This document shows positions 20,667-30,086 of a stretch of DNA of 30,254 nt, one piece after another. The DNA is taken from assembly GCF_000524195.1 (NCBI RefSeq), contig NW_020170603.1:35847-66100 (forward strand), in the 5' to 3' direction. The stretch is from Echinococcus granulosus. Taxonomy: Eukaryota; Platyhelminthes; Cestoda; Cyclophyllidea; Taeniidae. Under the pieces are notes generated by a model that made no database searches, had not been told where the DNA came from, and was given only the letters and a program-made list of their open reading frames with translations. The stretch's first letter is position 1. Each line of letters opens with the position of its first letter. A program made the position numbers and the translations under genes.

Positions 20667-21030
20667 TTGCTAAAAATACAGCAGACTGGCTTTATTTCAA
20701 CCTAAGTTTGTGGCATAAATCAACTTAAAAAGGTAGTAATTGTGGTGTATTTTAGGGGAAACTTTGACTCTAATAAGTTGGTTGTGGGGCAAGTACCACA
20801 ATAAAGCATTTGTCGCTTTGGGCCAATCAGAATGATCTATGTGAGACTCTCAGTGAGATATTGCTATTGACCCACAGCGCTTTCTCATTTCGGCAGCATC
20901 TGAGTCTTTATTTGCAAAAAATGAAGGACGTAGATAGGCGAATGAAGAAAGATGAGCATTTGAGCTCTCGCTACTTGTTTCGCCGTTGCCACAAATGCCA
21001 GAAAAATATTTGCATACCTGCGTAATAAAG
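20667..21030 (+). pseudogene. LARGE-like segment Y (end of GT8 domain), best-preserved copy
   Basis: In the frame 20777-21025 this is open for 82 codons. It contains FSFRQHLSLYLQKMKDVDRR and then MKKDEHLSSRYLFRRC. The F-x-R-x-x-L-x-L-x-L block followed by D-E-x-L...F-R-R matches the order in LARGE after its GT8 domain, where an F-F-R-x-L-Y-L-x-F-L block is followed by an acidic segment and then Y-E-F-R-R. The closest relative in the window is segment X, which shares the KD-x-D-x-R...K-x-EHL string and has stops where Y is open. Upstream the frame is closed by TAA 20774-20776, near a possible acceptor (AATAAG). Segment C follows 1.7 kb downstream on the same strand. An exon fragment of a Golgi glycosyltransferase is likely; whether any of it is transcribed cannot be told. 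Confidence 0.45.
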
Positions 21031-22773
21031 TTGTCCCTTTCTTCATAACTTCATGGATTTCCAAACCTTTTCATACTATACCCAACACGCGATCAACTTG
21101 AACCTGTTTAATTTCTCGAGTATGGGCCGTGGTTTTCAATGGATTTCACGGTCTTTTAGGTAGTGCATTACATTTTTTAAAACCGTGAAAGATCCTTTTA
21201 TTAAACATTTATTTCGTTTTAGCCATTTTGAATGGTTGTTTTTTTAGTTTGTACTAGGTCGACAGACGATCTTGAAATGGGATTTTTGGGGATTAAGCCA
21301 AGCATTAAGCTGATTTGAATTACTTCATCATCCTTTCAATAGTTAAATGTGGCAACAAGTGAAGTTCACTAACTAGTCTTTATCGACAATCTCTTCTTTT
21401 GTTTACACCACTTTTAGGTGCAGCAGTAAGTGCAAAATCCTTACCAAAGTGCGTATGGTTTATGGAGCCTTAATTTCGTCTTGTACATGTGAAATGCACA
21501 GCTCGCGATAACAGATTTTGACAAGCATAATGCAACCATTTAATGCTAGAAGCTGATTTAAATGATTTGATCCTAACATTCGGCTGATGAAGAATTGAAG
21601 TGAATCAGCCTGGTTATGTCATCTCGTTAAATTTCCTTCAGTAGATGAGTCCACTCACATATGCACTTAAGCATTCGTAAACGTGGGTGTTGATTAATAG
21701 GACGTTGAACTAAGGTAAAGGTAAAGGTGTTTTCACGAACTAGCTTACATCAGGTTAGTTGAATGCAGTTAGTAGGTAGTGTGAGAATGCGTACTAATTC
21801 CATTGGGACACCAATAAAGCGTCCCATCTACTCAAGATATGTTAAAACTTAAATTGGATCAAAAAAGTTCTTCAATGCTGTGCACTTTACATCATGGAAT
21901 GATTAGGGCATGCGAATTACCTGATTATCTTTAAGAAGACCAAAGCTTCATATTGTATTTAGCCTCAAATAGGGATAAGCTTCCTTCCAATTTTAAAACC
22001 GAAGTACTTACGGAAGCAAATACCTTGATTTGATCGTCATAAACGTGCAATAAGGTGTCCACACACGTATTAGAATACGGTAAATCGTAAATTAAACTCA
22101 CTTAAGTCTTTATTTGATCTGCTTTAAATGGGATCTGTCTACAAAAGTCCCAGTGAAAAGTTAAACTAGGCGTAGGACTCACTCAAGTAGGACTATACTT
22201 TTGTGGAGGCAATAATCTAAGGGAGACACAGTAGGGCATACTTTGAAGTAGGCGTAATACATGGAAGTAATTATGTTCATATAATTGTCAGATTTGTTAT
22301 TAGAATGCAAGGGAATAAAAGGTTGAATCTGTAATTCTACCTATTCCAAGCCTATTTTGACAATGATTAGCATCCTTCGATATAAACGTAGATGATTCCA
22401 AGTGTCGGTTTAAGTGAAAAAAAGAAAACATAAGCGACACTGTATTGTGAAAGCGAATAGAGGTACGAGCGTTTAAGCTGTTCAGCGCATATTAATTGTG
22501 CGCTTATGAATCAGGCATTTGAATTAAGGTAGGAGTTGGAGGGTTTTTTTATTATGACATACCAATGCAAAATTGCATCATTTATGGTCAAGACAATTTT
22601 CAAATTTGTCAAAGCAAGTCGCAGAACATGGAATATGCATTTGTCCTCCGATTGCACCCATAAATAGTTCAGGACAAAAATGATGGGTGGTCTCGGCATT
22701 CGGTTTGCCAGCTTCTGATGAAGACGATCAAGCGATTGACATTCATTTGCAGTTATACATTCAAAATTAAATC
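21031..22773. other. intron-like or intergenic, no recognised gene
   Basis: AT-rich, with a short GGTAAA tandem (21715-21729) and one 62-codon minus frame (22511-22699) without motif. It separates segments Y and C much as 3351-5293 separates X and A. Confidence 0.5.
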
Positions 22774-22905
22774 ATTTGATGTTAGCTAGTTCCACCACAA
22801 GCATCTTGCATTAGGCACACCCAACTCATGTGCTCTAAGGCAAAAGTCTTTCCATTTCATCAAATGAAACAGTTCTTGTTAGTAACCTCAAGGGATAAAA
22901 CGCAC
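22774..22905 (+). pseudogene. LARGE-like segment C (start of GT49 domain), decayed copy
   Basis: The upstream part (TTAGGCACACCCA type, 22812-22824) matches B and A, and the core frame reads SISSNETVLVSNLKG before TAA. E-T-V-L-V-S-N-L is close to the D-V-T-L-V-x-Q-L strand that opens the GT49 half of LARGE, which is the main reason for suggesting that family for A, B and C. The frame is closed just after this block and the following DNA is not alignable by eye, so this copy is dead or only an exon edge. Confidence 0.35.
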
Positions 22906-23654
22906 TAGAATACAGAATGCTATTCTAATAGATAAATCCCATCACGAATTTTAAACACTAAGTTAAACACATTTTTTTAGTATACGGCTTGAAAAGTAAA
23001 ATAATGAGATAAATCTGTGAAATGGACTTGCTTCTTTCTTTTGCATATTTCTCATCCTAATGTGCGTTGCGATGTTATATCGTTCGGGAGTAATAATTGT
23101 TGCAGGAGCCACTTGGAACATTTATTCCTCGTTCGGCAGGCAGAATGCGCGTCTAGAGCCACTACAGATGTAGCCTCTCATTTGTGAGTTTACATGGTAG
23201 ACACTAGGAAAATGTTTGTTTCAATGAATTTCAAACGGATTTGCATTTTGGGCTGCTTTTATTTAAAGGACAACTATTGGTGCTTCATCATTATTTTTTT
23301 AAATTCTAATAGCAATTGTTGTATGCAAAAGTGGGGAGCTTTATAATATTTGTCCATAATTCTCATAAATTTAATAAATAAATACGGAAAAGGACATCGG
23401 CGAAGCTTATGAAAGTGGATATGGGATTGTGTTACCTTATTTGGTGAAATTAAAGAGGATATTTTATCATAACATAAACTATTCTATAAAAAATTCGATT
23501 ATACTAGATGCTCACCGATGCCGTCGAAAAATGACATTAAGCCAAGTGAGATTGCTATTTTTGGAAAATGGGACGACGCTATTAGAGGTTACTTAGTAGA
23601 ATGCCTGTCTTAGGGAGCTGTTATGTATAGTGAAATCGCCTATTTTTACCTTAC
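22906..23654. other. no recognised gene
   Basis: Very AT-rich, especially 23280-23400, with no frame over 60 codons and no repeat detected. Confidence 0.5.
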
Positions 23655-23943
23655 TTGTGACCTGTTGATTAAGGCTCAGAAAAATTTAAAATATACTTAT
23701 TCAGCAACGCAATAATTGAGTGGTCGACGACTCTGCCATCAAACAAGGCATTTGATTGTCGCACAACCAAGTTGAGATTTACCACAGAGGCTGCCGCGTT
23801 AATGCAAATTTCTGATCAATTGAATAGTCAAGCCAAATATCTAAATTTTTATTGCAAGCAGTGGAGTTGGTGATGCATCCTTCACAGTTAGATACAGCTG
23901 CCGTGCCCATAGGCCATTTCCCTTCTTTTTCAAGTCCTCACAT
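23655..23943 (-). pseudogene. GT43 beta-1,3-glucuronyltransferase exon, copy 1, broken
   Basis: This is the paralogue of 29735-30037. Read on minus it keeps GLEKEGKWPMGT, CEGCIT and, after a frameshift, VVNLNLV and SNALFDG, the same landmarks as copy 2. The damage is plain: the second codon is TGA, one base is out of frame near the FALTR/INAAA junction (about 23800), and a further stop lies near the 3' end. The splice acceptor AG seen in copy 2 is GG here (CTTTGG|ATG). A donor-like CACAA|GTAAGG remains at the far end. GT43 enzymes of the B3GAT family are type II Golgi proteins that add glucuronic acid to galactose, as in the glycosaminoglycan linker or HNK-1 epitope. This copy cannot encode one. 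Confidence 0.82.
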
Positions 23944-24006
23944 CCAAAGCAATTTCGTAAATTTCACTTTATCACTTTTTTTACAATTCTCCTTAAAGTT
24001 GATGCT

Positions 24007-24117
24007 TTAAATAGAGGTTAACCTAGTGGTATGAAGAAATTTTGCCAATGAAACCGCTAGTAAATTATTTGGTGCTGTCCTTGAAGCACGGAATTTTTGG
24101 TTAGGCGAATCCATGCC
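24007..24117 (-). pseudogene. GT43 exon carrying the donor-binding motif, copy 1, degenerate
   Basis: This minus frame lies 63 bases upstream of the exon at 23655-23943. From 24117 it reads GMDSPNQKFRASRTAPNNLL and then AVSLAKFLHTTRLTSI, stop. It aligns codon for codon, without gaps, with 30087-30212 in copy 2. The family pattern here is R-G-V-x-x-R-N-x-x-L-x-x-L...Y-F-A-D-D-D-N-T-Y. The landmark A-D-D-D-N-T-Y is replaced by A-K-F-L-H-T-T (codons at 24025-24045), so the Mn/UDP-binding aspartates are gone. The frame continues upstream (KIPRF before GMD). Confidence 0.6.
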
Positions 24118-24236
24118 AAAGCGGGGTATTTTGTTTCTAATGTCAATTGTAGCAATTTTAAGTGCCAAGCATTCTCAGCGGTTCTTAAAGCATAGCAGAG
24201 ATATTTAAATAGCTTGTGTTGAGTGAAGTTTACTTA

Positions 24237-24410
24237 ATGCGCATCAAAAATATTGAGAATAGACCTGTTTTTTGTTTAATTTGTTTGTTTAGTATTTCCT
24301 TGGCTTTGCAAATCTACTTCAAATTCGTAAATGGGGTGAATTCAGAGGGTTTCATATTGTTTTTACCATTCTGTTTTTATGCAACGCTCAAATGCAAGGT
24401 TAATCTATAA
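24237..24410 (+). CDS. possible signal-anchor exon of a type II Golgi enzyme
   Basis: From ATG 24237 the product starts MRIKNIENRP, then a clean hydrophobic segment VFCLICLFSISLALQIYF (about residues 11-28), then KFVNGVNSEG and further hydrophobic sequence to TAA 24408-24410. A short basic tail plus one transmembrane anchor is the typical start of a Golgi glycosyltransferase. Donor-like sites are present at AATGG|GGTGAA and GCAAG|GTTAAT. The GCNT-like catalytic exon begins about 1.5 kb downstream on the same strand, so this may be its first coding exon. That link is inference; no cDNA evidence is available here. Confidence 0.35.
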   Translation: MRIKNIENRPVFCLICLFSISLALQIYFKFVNGVNSEGFILFLPFCFYATLKCKVNL

Positions 24411-25848
24411 CTGATGAGCAAAGGAAGATTGGATGTCTGTCTACTATTAGTGACTATTGAAACACTAAACATCAGACACTTTACGATTTCGGCTTAGAGT
24501 TCTCATGACTGGGATAAATAGATTTGTTCGTAGTGGATTAATGGAGAACTGCTTTAAATTTCAGTGTCAGCGGCTACTATGCGCCATTATGGCTGGTGTG
24601 AGCTCAGCCTTGCGATAGTTCTGTTATCATGTTGGCGGTCATCGCTTCTTCCATAACACAAATAACTTTTAACCACAAAACCAGCTAATTGTCATTCGTG
24701 TTGCAATATATTTAGCGTTTACTAAACTCTGTGAGATTTTCTTTAAGTAATTTTGCAGATCACTAGTATTATGTTTAAAACAAAGCGCACTTGATGCGAC
24801 CTTGTTCACTGTAGTTAAAAAGACCTAGACTTATGATGACAATAATGGCATAGTATTATGTCAAAATCATAATAAGTCATGTTTAATAGATAATTTGGAT
24901 GAAGGTGGGCAAAATGAAGTAATAACTTGAACATTTAATGTGTTTTTTTCACTAGTTCCCTCTGTGAGGAAACAATCTCTAAAAATCGTACCAAACAGCA
25001 AAATTGGTACAATTGTCTACAAGATGAAACGCTTCGTTGAAGAAATTAAGAGGACCTCTTAAATTACTTCTGATTATTTTGCGTCCCCACTTTGAGCATA
25101 ACAATAATCACTTCTGATTTACGATGGCCAATTTTGCTGCTTTTTGGATGCTATGTACTTAAGATGCTTATACTAATATTTAAAGTCAAAAGTGTCATTT
25201 CATTCCTAGTAATATACATATGACCCCCTCCATTTTTCAAAAGCCTTACATTTCAGAATTTCTTACTTTCTAAGGATGATAAAATGAGGTAAACGTGTTC
25301 AACCGTAAACTCAGATATTACTTCTTAAAACTTGCTTTCAATGCCAAAACTATCCCCTATATTAGCATGCTTAGGTGATAAACATTTAATCTCTTCAGGC
25401 TTATGCGTGAATCGTCCGGAGTTACGATGTCTTGAGTTTCAAAATTCATGCTTTTCTGCTATTAGGATTGCTTATTTAGGTCAATTTCATTAATGGTATT
25501 TCAAACTTAACCTCATAGAAATTCAAATAAACACTTGGAATCCTTCCATTAATGCAGTTGGTTGGTGACAGATGCTTTTCACATGCTTCAATGCTGTCAC
25601 TTGAGGACTTTTCAGGTAAGTTACGCATCTTTCGGTGGGTAATGTGATGCATCACTAATAAACAGATGGGGCAAAACATTTAACAATTACAGTTAAAAGC
25701 ATATTGTAAAAAAATTAACAGGCATTTGAAAAAAGTGCCTGTTTATCAAAGATCCCCTTGCTTCTAGGGATTTTTATGAGTATTAGTGCCAAAGAGTTAA
25801 CAATGAGATAAGGACTATTATTTTGACAATTGATGCTTCTATTTCCTC
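24411..25848. other. possible intron of the GCNT-like pseudogene; no other gene seen
   Basis: AT-rich. One 67-codon minus frame (25476-25679) has a CPIC motif but no family match. An inverted repeat lies near the right end (25717-25743). A pyrimidine-rich stretch (TTCTATTTCCTC at 25837-25848) leads into the AG used by the GCNT-like exon. Confidence 0.45.
25717..25743. repeat. 8-bp perfect inverted repeat
   Basis: AACAGGCA, an 11-base loop (TTTGAAAAAAG), then TGCCTGTT. No associated gene end was found. Confidence 0.6.
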
Positions 25849-26701
25849 ATGGTTTACAAGAACGAGGGGGAGAAAGTCAGTGGTGAAGTGTGGGCAGCGG
25901 GTTTGGACTGCTTCACCACCATCGATTCACTGCTTCATCAGAGACGCACAAGATTTCGTCATTAGTCTCCAATAGTTGATAAAAGGGACGGTGATATGGA
26001 CATAGCGTTTACATTGGTGGTTCACAAAGATCCAGTACAGATAGCTCGACTGATGCGAATGATTCATCGCACGAACAATTACTACTGCATTCACGCTGAT
26101 TTGCGGTCAGGCCAGTCATTTGTGAATACTTTGAAGGGCATCTCAGCACACTTCTGTTCAAACATTGAGCTCGCTTTATTGAAGAAGTGAGGTAAGGTAA
26201 ATTGGGATGACGAAAGTGGTCTAACACCACAGATGATCTGTGGAAAACAAGCTCTTCAAGGGCACTCCTCGTAAAAGTAACTTATTAACTTATTGGGACA
26301 GGATTTCCTTCACCGAACCAATCTAAAACTGGTTGCAGCCCTTAATACTCTCCATAGTTATAATTTCATTGAATTGGTTTTTAATAACGACTGCAAGCAC
26401 AAGGTAGGGGATCCGAAGCTATCACTTGGAGTAAGTTTATTTCGCACTTTGTTTCGGCTTTACACTTGCAAGGAATTCCATTCAATCGCAAATGCCATTT
26501 CAAGCCGCGTATTACAAGAGCTCTTATTACGGCGCGTATCTTCGTGAATTTTTAGAAGAAATATTTAAGGAAGAAGTGAAACTGATGCGCAAATTTATTC
26601 TTTGGCACAGGACTTTTAGCCATCCCTATGAATTAGTTTTCCGTACCCTTGCCTCTACAAGACAGCACTTGATCCCTGGACTGAGTACTCCTGTCCAGTA
26701 A
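25849..26701 (+). pseudogene. core-2/I-branching beta-1,6-GlcNAc-transferase (GCNT, GT14), pseudogene
   Basis: GCNT enzymes are type II Golgi proteins that add beta-1,6-GlcNAc branches to O-glycans. One plus frame from 25849 carries family landmarks in order: an early Cys (LDCFTT), MDIAFTLVVHKDPVQIARLM (from 25996), NNYYCIHAD, VNWDDES, and LGQDFLHRTNLKLVAALNTL. A +1 shift between about 26480 and 26547 then leads to YKSSYYGAYLREFLEEIF and HPYELVFRTLA...PG. The frame is broken by TAG 25963-25965, TGA 26188-26190, TAA 26272-26274, TAA 26278-26280 and the frameshift. A likely acceptor (GTTTACAAG|AAC, exon start 25861) and donor (CTGTCCA|GTAAGC, exon end 26697) bound the piece, so it was a spliced gene, not a processed copy. 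The C-terminal Cys-rich part was not found downstream. Most substitutions spare the motifs, so the loss seems fairly recent. Confidence 0.88.
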
Positions 26702-28721
26702 GCTAAATTGTACATCTCTCTACAGTATACCAAGTATATGGTAGCAAATGGCTTTCTTCCTTTTTGTGGCAATTTAGATGCCAGTTACACATGTGTAATG
26801 TCCACACATACGTTAAAATTATTCTGCTGGCTGGAACCGGTCCGTGTGTGACTGAAGCGCTACCAATCCATACAACTAACCTAGTGTTTTAGAAGACCCA
26901 TGATGAAGGAAAAGACGGCACGAGGCGCATTGCCACCGACAAAGCCTACTTGCACATACCAGCACCGTTGTTCACTACCGGAGCAGTGATATTTTTTGAC
27001 CGCCAGCAAAGGACTCGGGAGATTAAAAGTTAAATACCGCCACCAGTGCTTCGATGTTAAACGTGATCACAAGTACGCAGTCTAATCGCTGTCGTCGATT
27101 TCCTTTATTAATATATGTTTTCTGGTAAGGAGCACGCATACAAAATTGCAAATATGCTATCAAACATATTTTTAATCCCTTTTTAACGTTATTTATAGAC
27201 TTTAGTCGACACAAGAAATATCGAAAAATCGTGACCAAAGTATGCATGTGGTCCTATGAGATTTATTTCTACTCTTCGCCCAGAAGTAACGGGCAGTTAG
27301 GGTGGCTACAAGCAATTTCCTTAACATTAATAGAATCCTCTTACAGTTTTATGCAAGGAAGTTAGTCAAACTGACAAAGTACTTGGCTTTATCACTAAAG
27401 GAGTTTCTATTTTAAAGCCTAGTATATCATTTAGGTAGAAACTTGGAAATAACTATTCTAACGGCTAAGAGGAAATAAATGCTCAAAGGTGAATTTGCCC
27501 TAGTCTAAAAGGTGGCGCATGCAATTTAACTGACGTTGGAAATCGGTTGAAAAAAATAACTTGCTGTGGAGAAACAACTATATCCAAACTAATTTGAAAC
27601 GAAAATTAGCATAAAACTTTGTAAACCTATATGGTTCAAAGGCATTTGTCTAAGTTACTAGTCTAGTTTATCGACTACATTTGCTGGCATTGTCAAATTA
27701 TAAGTTTCGATTTGGTAGGAATGGTGAAAGCCCTTTTGGTATCTTGACAACATAAAGCGAGTATCAAAATTTTCGAGCATTTTTTCCTTTAATGTGTTCC
27801 TTTATTCCTTGCAGACAAATATCACTGCATATGAAACGCTAATGCACAATGACCTGCTAGCATGCCCTAACTGAGAGTCTTATCTATAGCCATCTATTTG
27901 GCTCAAGGCGACATGTGACTCAATGGCGCCTCGATACACATGTTTTACAATTACTATCGTTTCAAATAGATATACATTATAAATTTGAAACAATATAACA
28001 TTAGCCAGCTGCATTTTTGTCAACAAATGATGGTAATGGTCCTGTTTGTGTTCATTATCTTATTTGGTTTTAATAAAACAAAAGTAAGAACCATTTTTTC
28101 ATCTGGTAGGAACAATACGTTTTAGTACGTTTAACGTTGCACGGAAAATTAAGTGTTTGATGAAGTTATTGAACTTAATGCTCCGCCTTCCTGCCCTCCT
28201 ATTTTGATGATATGAATTTCATATAACTTGATGGGATAGCGAAAACTCAACCCTTAACAATTTTAACAAAGCTAGGATGGCCTTTGTAAGACTTCAAAAA
28301 GTAGCTGATGTTTTCCTACATCATAAGTTTTGTATGAAAACAATAAATTCTCAATTTCACCGTTCAGCTTTGTTCGCCTTTGGCTTCAAATGAGTTGCAA
28401 AAATCATTTTGAGGTGCGTGGGAAGTTCTAGTTCTATTTTGCAATTTTAAATAATGAAAAATAGATAGAAGTCGTAGGCGTTTCATGGACACCGAATTAA
28501 ATACAACCATTATGAAAATCCCAATGTGCTAAGCATAAATCTTTGGTATATGTGCTAGGTTAACTCGTAATGTCTAATTGCGAAAAATACAAACTAAATG
28601 AAAAATAAAAGCTGAAAATGAAGTAGCTTAGGTGGTGTGTAAATATTCTAGTATGAACGTTGTTTCCATCGCTACTAATATACTTCCTGTGAAAAATTTC
28701 AGCGCAGTAAAATTATTGCAG
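26702..28721. other. no recognised gene
   Basis: The first few hundred bases could hold the last GCNT exon, but I found no Cys-rich C-terminal pattern. A 74-codon minus frame (27023-27247) has no motif. From 27250 to 28700 the DNA is AT-rich without repeats or long frames. Confidence 0.5.
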
Positions 28722-28960
28722 CAGTCCATAACCAGTCTGATCAAACCTTGCACATTGTCATGGCAATAATTGGGTGCAACAGTAGGGGTCAGATAGTTCA
28801 GTCGGTAGTGCCATCGTTTACGGAACAAAACTGTTGTATTCCACAGTGTAAAATGCCCTGCAAAATGGAAATACAACTTCCTTTGCACCTCAAACTTATT
28901 CTTGTCGTTCATTTAGAAGACCATCTAAATGAGGTTTTTCAAACCTACTATTTACCATGA
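28722..28960 (+). pseudogene. LARGE-like GT8 domain start, exon fragment
   Basis: After a plausible acceptor (AATTATTGCAG) the frame reads SDQTLHIVMAIIGCNSRGQ, then a 20-odd residue Cys-containing stretch, then PLHLKLILVVHLEDHLNEVF followed by QTYYLP and TGA. The order H-I/V-x-x-A-I-x-x-C/G-x-N...P-L-H-x-x-x-I...x-x-L/V-F-Q-T-x-x-x-P is that of the N-terminal GT8 fold of LARGE, a Golgi xylosyltransferase/glucuronyltransferase. The fragment has an extra segment between the first helix and the PLH strand compared with what I remember of the family. It stops right after the P of the F-Q-T-x-x-x-P block, with no GT donor. It could be a pseudogene exon or an exon with a non-obvious donor upstream of the stop. 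Glucoside xylosyltransferases (GXYLT) share the fold but fit the end less well. Confidence 0.6.
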
Positions 28961-29325
28961 ATATATTCAGGCTGTCATACGTACAGTTTGCTTTAATTTT
29001 TGTCTGTTTGACTAGGCCTTTTAGGTGAGAAATAGTCAGCTGACGTCAAGCTTGCGACTTCAAATCCTGAGGGGGAAGCAAACTTCAGACCTCTTTACGC
29101 CTCGACGACCTGAAAATACCCAATGCACTGTTCATTTAAAGATGCCACCACCTATGTACTCAACTTGTTTTAAGAGTACGAAACCGCTGAAAATTTCGGT
29201 GCCTAAAGAGGAAATTTAGAAATAAACCTCTTTTGGTAAATTGCTTTAGTGAAATGCATTCTTGCTCCAAATCGCTTCAGAGTATCATCGTTAAGTGATG
29301 GCCAATGAAAGATTTCATATTGTAT
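28961..29325. other. no recognised gene
   Basis: A 64-codon plus frame (29025-29219) without motif is present. This is where the next LARGE exon would be expected if the gene continued; no D-T-D-I/V-T pattern in a clean frame was found in it. Confidence 0.45.
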
Positions 29326-29358
29326 TCACTTCAAAATCCTCGAAGATGCATAGAACTC
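29326..29358 (-). CDS. tentative last exon of GT43 copy 2
   Basis: On minus, a good acceptor (GCTTTTTCAATGCACAG) is followed in phase 0 by EFYASSRILK and TGA. Joined after the K that ends the exon at 29735, this occupies the place of the short C-terminal tail of B3GAT proteins (V-x-V-W-H-T-R-T-E-K). Only the Arg, the final Lys, a Ser-for-Thr position and the length fit. The family His is not kept. The phase match and splice site are the main support. Confidence 0.3.
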   Translation of the reverse strand, partial: EFYASSRILK

Positions 29359-29369
29359 CTGTGCATTGA

Positions 29370-29588
29370 AAAAGCATTTCTGTTAACTGCCACATATTCA
29401 AAGAAAATAACCCAAGAAGCATGAAAATTGGCAGCCGGGAAAAATATTTCTCAAAAATGAGTATGGATGAAGTTACAGATATCACCATAACTGACTCAAC
29501 AATCAATAAAACAAGAATTTTATATCGAAAGTTGGGGGCAAATACTGCAGATAATGCACATTTTACAAGTCTTATAACATATTCTTAA
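29370..29588 (+). other. unassigned plus frame antisense to the GT43 copy 2 intron
   Basis: Seventy-two sense codons run between TGA 29367-29369 and TAA 29586-29588, including REKYFSKMSMDEVTDITITD. No family match. It lies on the strand of the LARGE-like exon at 28722-28960, and the TDIT string recalls the D-T-D-I-T metal motif of LARGE, but the surrounding residues do not fit. Confidence 0.2.
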
Positions 29589-29734
29589 TGGTAGCTGGCC
29601 CATTCACTTTCACCTCCTGTTTGGTTGATTTCGTATGCCAAACAAGGATCTAAAAAGATCATTCGCATACTTAAGTATTAATTTACTGGTCAAGAGGCAA
29701 GAAAGGGCATCAAGTTTAGTGAAAATAGGCTCAC

Positions 29735-30037
29735 CTTCCTGCAGCCATCAGCTCTGGGCTCCAATTCATAGGCGCTTTTGAAACCAAGGCCGGTAAGTAT
29801 TAGACCTTCTTGACCTCCTACAGCTTTTTCGTCAAACAGGGCGTTCGAGTGTTGCAAAACCAAATTGAGATTGACTGCAAAGGCTGCAATATCAATAGGG
29901 AAATTCCGATCGGGTGCATAATTAGACCAAAAATCAGAAATCTTGTTGCTATCATTAGGGTTAGTGATGCATCCTTCCCAGTCAGAATCAGCTATCATGC
30001 CTACGGGCCACGTTGCTCCTTTTTCCAATGTTCGCAT
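29735..30037 (-). CDS. GT43 beta-1,3-glucuronyltransferase (B3GAT family) exon, copy 2
   Basis: This open 303-bp exon of 101 codons is bounded on minus by an acceptor (CTGATTTAG|ATG) and a consensus donor (GGAAG|GTGAGC), both phase 0. B3GAT enzymes transfer glucuronic acid from UDP-GlcA to galactose in the Golgi. Landmarks: MR at the start, TWPVGMI (residues 9-15), WEGCIT (20-25), PDRNFPIDIAAFAVNLNLVL (42-61), GGQEGLI (74-80) with the Glu that matches the family's catalytic base (E77), and ELEPRADGCRK (91-101). Length and order match the matching part of vertebrate B3GAT proteins. The exon before it (30087-30212) has lost the Asp-rich donor motif and has no clear donor site, so the gene as a whole is doubtful although this exon looks intact. 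Copy 1 lies 5.9-6.1 kb to the left in the same orientation. Confidence 0.85.
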
Positions 30038-30086
30038 CTAAATCAGTTTCATAAATTCTATTTAATCTCTTTCTACATAAGTTCTG

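Noticed and set aside
28628..28912. 94-codon minus-strand frame
   Set aside because: It is antisense to the LARGE-like GT8 exon, which has recognisable motifs; the minus product has none.
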